Shown here piece after piece: positions 56,201 to 64,000 of a DNA stretch of 64,000 nt (positions within the stretch are counted from its first letter, which is position 1; the number at the start of each line of letters is the position of its first letter). The notes under the pieces were generated by a model. It saw only the letters and a program-made list of their open reading frames with translations, was not told the origin of the DNA and did no database searches. The stretch comes from Onthophagus taurus. Its lineage: Eukaryota > Arthropoda > Insecta > Coleoptera > Scarabaeidae. The stretch covers positions 1,364,001 through 1,428,000 of the forward strand of contig NC_091967.1 in NCBI RefSeq assembly GCF_036711975.1, written 5' to 3'. Position numbers and translations under genes: made by a program.

Positions 56201-59200
56201 TCTTGGCGTCACTGACAGCAAACTCACGCAATCCACTCCGGATCCTAACTTGTTGGCCAGCTATTTTGCCGAACCGCCGGTAACGCTTGAAGAAGGCTAC
56301 CTTAATTCGAACCATTTGTGCATCAGAGAATGGGAGCGTGGATGATGCACGTAGTTTTTCATTAACTATGGTTGACTCGGAGGTTGTTCGTGAGGCTCTC
56401 ACTCAAACCCGCTCTACTTGCTATGGTGCTGACTTTACCTGTCTAAAACAGATCTTGCCAATACTAGATGCTGTTCTGCCTCCGCTGAATCATATTTTTA
56501 ACTTTTCTTTTGAATCATCCTCTTTTCCATCTATATGGAAATATGCTCAGGTTGTTCCCATTCCCAAATTGAAAACTAAAGTTTTGGCCTATTTCAATAC
56601 TTTCTCTTTTGTCAAAGGTTCTTGAGCGTATTGTGTATACCCAGGTTTATGATTTTCTTGAGAAGCATCGATTCGTCGGAAACAGTCTGGTTTCCGACGG
56701 GGTCGTAGTACTACTACTTCCTTGATCAAGATCACGGATGATATAAGACTTGCCTGTGATAATCGTCGTCTCACTATTTTGGTTCTACTTGATTTCAGCA
56801 AAGCCTTCGACTCTGTCGATTACGATCTTCTTCTTTCTATACTTTCATCTATTGGTTTTTCTTCCTCGAGTCTTTCATGGTTTCATTCATATCTTTCGCA
56901 TCGCACACTGTGTGTCCGTGCCAATTCAACCTTTTCCAACCGCTTTGAGCTTTCTTGTGGTGTGCCCCAGGGCAGTGTTCTCGGTCCGTTGCTGTTTTCT
57001 ATCTTCATTGATAGTGTCACCAAGGTTATTTCTTCAAATTTTCATCTTTACGCGGATGACCTGCAGATCTATACTGATACAACAGTCCTCAAGCTATTGA
57101 GCGAATTAATAATGATCTTGCGAGAGTGCTTGAGTGGTCTAAACTATACGGTTTGAAGCTCAATGCTAATAAGACCCAAGCCATAATATTGGGGCAGGGT
57201 GGCTACTTTTGCTAACTCGCAACTTCTACTTGATGACACCGTCATTAAATTTTCGGATGTAATTAAGAATCTTGGAGTTATGATGGACTCTGCACTGTCT
57301 TGGCGCCCCCAGGTTCAGGCGATTTGTAAGAGGGTTTACTCTTGTTTCCACTCCCTCCGTAAATTTAAGTGTTTTCTTCCACCTTACGTTCGACGCAACC
57401 TCTGTTATTCGCTGATTTTTCCACATCTCTTTCCACCGACATAAAGGTTCAAGACCTCATAAAGTTCATCAAGGACCTACATTTGCCCTATACCTTTGGA
57501 GGGCTAATGTTATCTTATAGGTCGCGGTAACGAGAGAGGCCGTTCCCCTCAGCCCGGCAGCAATAATAATAATAATAGTTGTAGTGACAGTGCTAAGTAT
57601 AGCAAGTTAGTATTAGATAGCGCTAGGTTGTTGTATATTGCTATTGACCTAAAACTAGACGCACGGGTTTAGCCGAAACTTTCTAGTTCTAGATCTAGTG
57701 TTAGTTCTAGTTTTGCACTAGCACTATCACTAAAGCTAACACAAAACCTAGAACCAGTTACACCACCTAAACTCTAACACTAAACAGCTACCTTTCGTAT
57801 ATGGTTTGGTCACTAGGATGACAGGACTAGAAAAATTCGGATTTATCGGTCTTGATAGCTTTCTAATTCTAGGTCTAATGTGATCTAAGTATAACATAAT
57901 TAATTTGTATTAAAAATTGATAAAAACATCCCTTTGACAATGAAAATCTTTTAATGGATTCATCACATCATGGTGAACATCTTTGCAAAAAATATCTACC
58001 AAATAGCGTTATCAACAAAATAAATGTAATGGTAAAAGACTAGAAATCTATAGAAAGCAATTAAATGAATTGCAATAAAGTAATCAACCCAATCATTATC
58101 TTAACGATCGCCAAACACAACTTGGATTAAAATCTCACCAAATAAAACGTGCTAACGAACTTTCACTTCTTTTCACCTCATCCTAATTTTCCTGTGAAGA
58201 TACTCTCTGGATATTATGAAATAGGCGTTAATTTCCGTTAGTCATTGTAGTAACTTTTTTTTATTTTTTTTTTAGATGGAAATCTGGTGTTGGATCATCG
58301 TTAAATTACATTTCATTGAAACAACCGATTGATAAATCAAGTTTTCTTATACCGTATCCAAGTTGGGAGGCAAATACAATTCCTTCGAATAAAACGGATT
58401 TAAAGCCGGATCATATCATTTCGACGTTTCGAATTAAATCGGACGTTTGCGACAGACTTTGGGTTATGGATACCGGAGTTGATGATATTTTAGGAAGTTA
58501 TAACGTCGTCGCAAGTCCCGCTATAGTCATTTTTGATTTAAAAACCGATACTTTGATTAAACGATATGAGTTGAAAAAGGATGATGCTAAAGATTCTTCG
58601 TTCTTCGCTAACATAGTAATAATTTCTTTAAAAAAATAACTTGTTAATTATTAATTTCTTTTTAGGTTGTAGATGTTGACAAAGATAACTGTAACGATGC
58701 TTACGCATATATTCCGGATTTAGGTGGTTACGGAATTGTAATTTACTCATTAGCATCGGATGATTCTTGGCGTGTCGAACATAACTTTTTCCACTTTGAT
58801 CCTTTGCAAGGTGATTTAACTGTGGGTGGAGTTAATTTCCATTGGACGGATGGAGTTTTTGGAATTGCCTTATCGAATAAATTAGAAAATGGACATAGAA
58901 CGGCGTTTTTCCATTCGTTGGCTAGCACGAAAGAATTTGGAGTATGTACGAGCATTTTAAAGAATAAAACTGCAGCTACAACTCCTGGAAATTATTACGC
59001 TTTTAAAGTGCTCGGTGATAAAGGGGATGATTCGCAAACTTCAGCAAGCGATTTTGATCCAAACTCAGAAGTTTTATTCTTTACGCAATTGCAAAAAGAC
59101 GGTGTTGCTTGTTGGAATACAAAAAAAGTTTTGGCACCGGAAAATGTTGCTTTGGTAGCTGAAGACGGTGAAAGATTAGTGTTTACTAATGATATAAAGG

Positions 59201-59397
59201 TAAATGAAATCGTTTAATAGATTTTAATGTTAAATGTGTTTTTTTTTTAGTTGGCTAGAGATGAACCTTATTTGTATATTCTTTCGGATAGAATGCCTGA
59301 ATTTCTTTATGGAAAATTGGATCAATCAAAAATTAATTACAGGATATTTAGGCTGAATGTAAATGAAGCGATTAAAGGAACTCCTTGTGCTGGTTAA
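53209..59397 (+). CDS. Yellow/MRJP-family secreted protein
   Basis: Four exons with matching phases: 53209-53429, 58276-58615, 58666-59199, 59251-59397; 413 residues, the usual length for the family. The ATG gives a signal peptide (MRRYVSFLTVCGAFAISSAI). Family hallmarks: LGLEKWNDKLFVTVPRW at residues ~60-75, CDRLWVMDTGVDDI at ~125, CNDAYAYIPDLGGYGIVIYS at ~195, and FGIALS then FFHSLAS at ~240-260. The C-terminus has YILSDRMPEFLYGKL and ends in PCAG. Yellow proteins are secreted beta-propellers; some convert dopachrome or affect cuticle pigmentation. The subfamily (yellow-d, -e, -f and so on) cannot be set by eye. Intron 1 is 4.8 kb and loaded with LINE remnants. AATAAA-like signals follow the stop near 59450. 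Confidence 0.9.
53970..54017. repeat. Palindromic-satellite half unit (left)
   Basis: gtttaacggctaaactcgaa, tttctaattctaggtctagt: a diverged unit that breaks off at about 54017 and appears to resume at about 57570 (gttgtagtgacagtgcta). The two LINE remnants between them were therefore inserted into this satellite unit. Confidence 0.65.
54018..54235 (+). pseudogene. LINE reverse transcriptase scrap (I/R1-like)
   Basis: Seventy residues containing YPQGGVLSPLLWCLVVDDLM (motif B) and IQRYADDLVITI (motif C). It is closest to the RNase H-bearing LINE family at 3783 and 61494, but only the B-C segment remains. Confidence 0.75.
54240..57570 (+). mobile_element. CR1-group LINE with ORF1, endonuclease and RT, degenerate
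   Basis: An ORF1-like segment (54290-54754) has LDRSHRLG, RPIIVKFMSYNVRR and NVWTSDGRIY, the nucleic-acid-binding type seen in many LINEs. ORF2 begins near 54946 with a serine-rich leader built from TTC repeats. The endonuclease follows with HVNVQS (~55170), VSETWL, MGDFNT (~55555) and FSNHDRIYYAV (~55760). The RT has LDFSKAFDSVDYDLLLS (motif A, ~56790), CGVPQGSVLGPLLFSIFI (motif B) and FHLYADDLQIY (motif C, ~57050). It ends in an (AAT)n tail near 57560. At least six frame breaks. Related to the copy at 59800-61480. Within yellow intron 1. Confidence 0.85.
57571..57880. repeat. Palindromic-satellite units (right)
   Basis: gacgcacgggtttagccg, actttctagttctagatcta and cttgatagctttctaattct are satellite words, arranged in one to two diverged units after the LINE tail. 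The following 57880-58275 is AT-rich intron with nothing recognised. Confidence 0.65.
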
Positions 59398-59799
59398 AAA
59401 TATACTTAATAATTTTAGTTATTAACATAAACTTGTAATCATAAATATATAAAAAATAAAAAATCATTTTAAATCTTTTTTAAATAATAATTATATACAG
59501 ATGTCCCGAAACGCAACGTTAAGCGGACACCGGGTGAGAGACCAACCCAGGTATGGGTTCTGGTAAAAATAAGAAAAAAATTCCATGTCTCTTAATTAAG
59601 TTAAAACGCCCAATCCATTTTTCGGGATATTCTGTATTTAATACGTACAGGACAAGCATAATGAGCTGGGCAACCATTTTGTTGAAACCACATTTTTTTC
59701 TCTGTAGATATTGACTGGCACATCTTCTAACAAAGTTGTTAAATTATTTTGGAGGAAATACAAATAACATACGAAAGTACTTGACAGCCACTTTACTGA

Positions 59800-61490
59800 T
59801 TGCCTGACATAGATACTAAGGTGGAGTACTTTAATTCCAAGGTGCTTGACCTTTATGTCAAGCATGCTCCGGAGAGGCGGCGGAGAGTTAGACACATGCC
59901 GGCACCTTGGTTAAATGATGAGATTAGGTCTCTCATGCGGGAGTGCAATCGTGCTAAGTTATTGTTCAAACGTAGCCCTTCTGCTACTAATCGGGAACAT
60001 TATCGTGTGCTGGGTAACCGTTGTAATCATCGATGCAAAAACGTTAAAAGATTGCACTACTGTCAGAGATTGTCTGGAGCCACTAATAAGACATTTTGGA
60101 AAACAATGCGATCACTTGGTGTTATAGAGTCTCCCACAGATCAACCCACTCTTGATGCTGCCGCTCTAGCAGAGTATTTTGCGGATCTCCTCCTGTGGTG
60201 GTTGGTAACACAACTACGCAGAATACAATTAATATAATCCTTGCATCTACCAACGTGCTTTCCTTTTCATTCAGCTTGGTTACAGATGCTGAGGTCCGGG
60301 ATGCTTTAACCTACTCCAAGTCCACTAGTATCGGAGCAGATGGTATTGGAGTCAGATTCCTCTTACCCATTCTGGATATAGTTATTACTCCCCTAACACA
60401 TATTTTCAACTGTTCTCTTGAACAGTCTATATTTCCGTCAATCTGGCAAATCAGCCATGTTATTCCTATCCCAAAAATTAAATCTCCATCCCATGTTGGG
60501 GAGTTCGACCCATTTCTATTCTATCTACGTTGTCAAAAGCTATTGAACGTTTAGCTTATTTACAGATTCAGAAATATTTTGAGGAGTTTAATCTGATTAA
60601 CAAGTTCCAGTCTGGATTTTATGAAGGGCACTACTACAGCACTGATTAAGATCACCGATGATATTAGATCTGCTTGCGATAAGCGTTGTGTTACCTTGCT
60701 AGTGTTACTTGATTTTGGTAAGGCCTTTGATTTTGTGGACCATACCCTCCTGTTAACTAGGCTTTCTGCTATTGGTTTCACCTCTTCTTGTGTATCTTGG
60801 TTCCAGTCCTATCTTTCCAATTGGTTTTTACATGTCCGCGTGGAATCTGTACTCTCTTCTCCATTTGACATCAAATGTGGAGTTCCACAGGGCAGTGTGC
60901 TGGGTCCTTTGCTCTTCTCAATTTTCATAAATAGTATTAGGTATGGTATCTCGTGTAACTATCATTTGTATGCAGATGACCTTCAACGTTATATTTCGTC
61001 AACCCAGATGCTTTGTTGCATCTTAACAACGATCTCTCTAGCGTACTTGACTGGTCTAGACATCATGGACTTAACCTGAATCCAGGTAAAACGCAAGCCA
61101 TTGCATTTGGTACTCGCCCCTTGCTGGCACAATTTAATTCCTTAACTACCCTTCAACTGAGGCTTGGCGACACTGTTATTCCGTTTTCTAATACGGTCAA
61201 AAATCTTGGTGTGGTAATGGATTCGGCGGCCTTATTTGTCTGAAGCCTTTCACTTTTTAGCATCAATTGACTTGCCCACTCCATCAATGTCGAACTTTAC
61301 ACTCATGTTTCCAGTCCATAGTACTGAAATTTACCACAGATCTTTTGCAGTGCAGTCGATTGCGTTCTGGAACGAATCGCCTGCCGTTGTTCGCAATGCA
61401 GCTAGTTTAAAAAGTTTTAAAAATGCCTTGAGGCACCATCTGCTATCTCTTCTATCTTCTTCTTGACCTATACGTGTTTGTCTTCTTCTC
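59800..61490 (+). mobile_element. CR1-group LINE, 5' truncated
   Basis: A linker between endonuclease and RT (DTKVEYFNSKV, PAPWLNDEIRSLMREC) matches the element at 55910 closely enough to be the same family. The RT has STSIGADGIGVRFLLPIL (~60330), LLDFGKAFDFVDHTLLL (motif A, ~60705), CGVPQGSVLGPLLFSIFI (motif B, ~60870) and YHLYADDLQRYI (motif C). The C-terminal part runs to 61466. Frameshifts lie near 60190, 60500, 61000 and 61240. Its 3' end meets the 3' end of the minus-strand LINE at about 61494. Confidence 0.85.
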
Positions 61491-61493
61491 TAT

Positions 61494-63045
61494 GTATGTA
61501 TGGATTGGGGAGTGCATGCAAAACCGCACGCCACACTTAGGCCCATTGGGCCCCTTGTGCATCCTCCCATTACACGCTCTGGTCACATCAACCAGCCTAA
61601 GGATTTACCAAAGGCTAGGACAGCTCCTAGAGGTGCATTCCTGATGTCATCTGTGGTTGGCCATTCCTCCCCGAAGGTCCTCAATCTGAGGTCGGTCAGA
61701 GAGGGGCAATCACACAAGATGTGTTTAACCGTCTCGTCATCCTGTTCACAGGCTCGACAGAGAGGAGAGTCAGCAAGCTTCATGTTTTGAAGGTACTTAT
61801 TTACTTTACAGTGTCCCGTGAGGAGACCTGTGACAGTGCGAAGGGCACTTTTACCGAGCCCTACGAAAAACTGGGCTGTTGCGGCTGAAGGATATTTTAA
61901 CAATTCCTTAGCGAGATGACAGCCCGGGATACGGTCCCACCCGTTTAAAAATTTTTTGTGGGTAATGTGCTTTATTAACTCGATATGAGTGGCTAAGGAG
62001 GGGGTAATTATCGGCTCGGGTGCACAGGGCGCTCTACCGGCAGCACGTTTGGCTAGCCTGTCCGCGTGGTTGTTACCCTTGGAGCCGGAATGCCCTTTAA
62101 TCCACTGGATTCTGACAGAATTGTATTTCGCGGCCTCCTCCAGTGCTTTGTGACAATCCATAACTACTGCAGACGTTATAATAACTCTGCTTAAAGCTAA
62201 AAGAGATTGTTTGCTGTCTGTAAAAATAGTAAAACACTTACCCCGCTTGTTGGATTCAACAATGCAGTCAGCAGCAAGTTTAATAGCAGTTAGTTCCGCT
62301 TGTATGACGGTGGTGCTGGACCCTAAAGGTTCTGAGAGGCGAATCAGGGGATCGTGAGAGAATACCCCCGCGCCTGCACCATTTCGTCCTTTTGAACCAT
62401 CAGTGTAGATCTTTAAGGTTCTATGTACATCTACAACTGTGGGACTGACGTGGGTGAGGTACTTCCTTGAGAAAACATATTTTGCTGGTCTGTGATCAGT
62501 CTTACACTCGAGTAGGGGTGTGTCTAGCACTGCTTCCCTCCAGAGTGTTGAACTGCTGCCAGCGTCCTCATCCTTCATAGTTCCTACTGATTGTAGTCGT
62601 TTCATGGTTACCAACGCCACTTCCTGGATATGTAGGTTGAGTGGTGGTAAATTTAACATGATTTCCATGGCCGCTGTGGGGGTTGATCGCAGCGCACCTG
62701 TAACATACAGACACGCGAGTCTCTGTATTCTATTAAGCGCAGTGGTGGCGGTAGACTTAGAAGTTCTAGTCCACCATACCACCGCACCGTAAGTTAGCAT
62801 TGGTCGAACAACGGCGGTGTAGATCCACAGGGCTATCTTGGGAGACAGACCCCCAAGTCCTCCCGACAGCCCTCCGGCACTGGCCGAAGGCGACACAAGC
62901 TTTAATAACTCTATTGTCTAGGTGGGATTTCCACGTTAGCTTACTGTCTATTATTAAGCCCAAGTACTTGACTTCTGTAGAGTCTTCTTCTCTAGTCTGC
63001 CTTCCATCTAACTTTTGCTGCACTTTTTTGTGTCTATTTCCTTCC
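61494..63045 (-). mobile_element. Non-LTR retrotransposon with RNase H domain, copy 2
   Basis: Minus strand: EVKYLGLIIDSKLTWKSHLD (RT thumb, ~62970), a frame break near 62880, then one long frame to 61583. That frame holds IYTAVVRPMLTYGAVVWWTR, RNase H with IYTDGSKGRNGAGAG (~62410), IFTDSKQSLLALS and IQWIKGHSGSKGNNHADRLA, and the zinc motif CRACEQDDETVKHILCDC (~61740). The 437-residue frame is unbroken, so this copy is younger than the one at 3783-6290. It ends in a short (TATG)n tract at 61494. The RT catalytic core is missing. Confidence 0.85.
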
Positions 63046-63309
63046 TTGTAATAACTGACTGTCGATCCGTTACATAATTCTAATATGCTGATTCGTTCAG
63101 TTTTATTAGCACATCATTTAGTATTACTTTTTCGGTGGCCATAATTATTTATTTAAAATTACATATACACTGTTAGCAGTTGGGTCTCTTGGGCGATTTT
63201 TGCGATAAATTGATCAGTTTGTCTTGATGTCTATATTTGTTATGAATGTATATATTTATGTAAATATTTGGGTTGGCTTCTCGCTCGATGTTGAGTTTCG
63301 GGACACCTG

Positions 63310-63496
63310 TATATAATTTGCATAGCTAAATAAAAATAGCCATAATATGACTTAAACTGAGTTGGAAAAAGGAAGTAAGATTTATTTTTATTTGGTATAT
63401 AATTATTACAAAACAATTCTTTTAACTTTTTTAAATTTACTTTTATTATTTGTATTTTTTGGTTGATTGTTTTTTTATAAATTATTATTTAAATGG
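63310..63496 (-). other. 3' flank of the minus-strand gene
   Basis: AT-rich, noncoding. It lies between the right TA of the TIR element and the stop codon of the minus-strand gene, so it should contain that gene's 3' UTR. Confidence 0.45.
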
Positions 63497-63975
63497 TCAC
63501 AAATTGCATGAAAACATTGCAATGGCCGGGTCGACGGTTTCGTAAGTAATCAGAACATCTCTGAATTTATCCAATAGTTGAAGTAATTGACTCCTACGTA
63601 GGTTCTCCAGGTACATAATTTCCTCTATGTGATGATCCCCTTTAAAATATTTCTTTCGACATAATCTAGCAAATAACGTTAAATCTTCCCTGCTGTTAGA
63701 CGAAGGGATTTTAAAAATTGCGTTTCTCTCCTCTTCAGGAAAATCTAGCAGTAATTCTTCTTGGTATTCTTGTTTATCTTCATCCGCGGACGTAAAACTT
63801 AAACTTTCCAAACTAAAATTAACAAAAATTAAAAAATAATTGATTCATTAAAATCGAATTTTACTTAGATTCTTTGTGATTTATTTCATCCAAATACGGT
63901 TCGGGGGTTCCCGATAAATTTGAAGCTCCGCTTTCAGATTCCGTTCTAGAATTAACTGTACTTCCTGAACTACTA
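63497..63975 (-). CDS. C-terminal exons of a GATOR1 Nprl3-like protein (partial)
   Basis: Two exons on the minus strand: the upstream one from about 63975 to 63865, with a serine-rich segment ending DEINHKES, and the last one 63812-63497. The splice (GT at 63864, AG at 63813) keeps frame. The last exon ends with a compact block: LTLFARLCRKKYFKGDHHIE, then EEIMYLENLRRSQLLQLLDK, and VDPAIAMFS before the stop. This winged-helix C-terminal pattern is what I know from NPRL3, a subunit of the GATOR1 complex that restrains TORC1 at lysosomes when amino acids are low. The rest of the gene lies beyond the right edge. Moderate certainty, since only ~145 residues are visible. Confidence 0.6.
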
Positions 63976-64000
63976 CTAACAAAATTAATTTTAATTCATG

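Larger units (their letters stand above)
59498..63309. mobile_element. TIR-bounded element hosting two LINEs
   Basis: Left end CAGATGTCCCGAAACGCAAC and the inverse of the right end (CAGGTGTCCCGAAACTCAAC) align over about 50 bp, reaching CCAACCCA. Both are flanked by TA. It starts 100 bp after the stop of the yellow-family gene. The terminus is of the CAGGTGTCC group. No transposase is visible; the interior is mostly the two LINE remnants. Confidence 0.7.

Noticed and set aside
53209-59397. Major royal jelly protein in the strict sense
   Set aside because: That subfamily is a bee-lineage expansion; the features here fit the wider Yellow family.
1-64000. tRNA, rRNA or microRNA genes
   Set aside because: No cloverleaf A/B-box pairs or ribosomal motifs were recognised by eye; many hairpins belong to foldback elements and satellites.

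Overview
This is a eukaryotic, AT-rich insect window. Genes have short GT-AG introns and the coding families are arthropod ones: ionotropic chemoreceptors (IRs) and a Yellow/MRJP protein. Mobile DNA fills most of the rest: copia, several LINE clades, Penelope-like, Tc1, mariner-like, piggyBac, integrase-type DNA transposons, foldback elements and satellites. I infer a beetle-like genome, but nothing seen proves the order.

Layout. 1-6300: an old mariner-like scrap, a broken Ty1/copia element whose 5' LTR and primer-binding site are readable, and a LINE fragment with an RNase H domain (minus strand). 6858-47582: four IR75-type receptor genes in tandem on the plus strand (6858-16706, 16907-25964, 31097-41920, 42111-47582). 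Joined across conserved splice sites, each gives one open frame of about 608-631 residues with a signal peptide, a divided ligand-binding domain and a three-pass channel region. Their introns carry most of the mobile DNA: two arrays of a palindromic ~125 bp satellite (genes 1 and 4), a nest of at least four levels of elements (gene 2), and a piggyBac/mariner/Tc1 complex in a 365 bp satellite (gene 3).

47620-53208: another satellite (~357 bp unit) split by a pyrimidine-rich LINE, then AT-rich noncoding DNA. 53209-59397: a four-exon yellow-family gene (413 residues) whose 4.8 kb first intron holds LINE remnants inside a satellite unit. 59498-63309: a TIR-bounded element containing two LINE remnants tail to tail. 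63497-63975: the 3' end of a minus-strand gene resembling the C-terminus of the GATOR1 subunit Nprl3.

The four receptors look like a lineage-specific expansion of olfactory IR75 genes, a family known in other insects for acid and amine detection, probably working with a broadly expressed co-receptor encoded elsewhere. The yellow and Nprl3-like genes are unrelated neighbours. I found no wholly new gene system. The least explained items are the palindromic satellite, the recurrent loading of one orthologous intron, a head-to-head palindrome with hammerhead-like motifs, and an unassigned acidic reading frame at 15790-16121.
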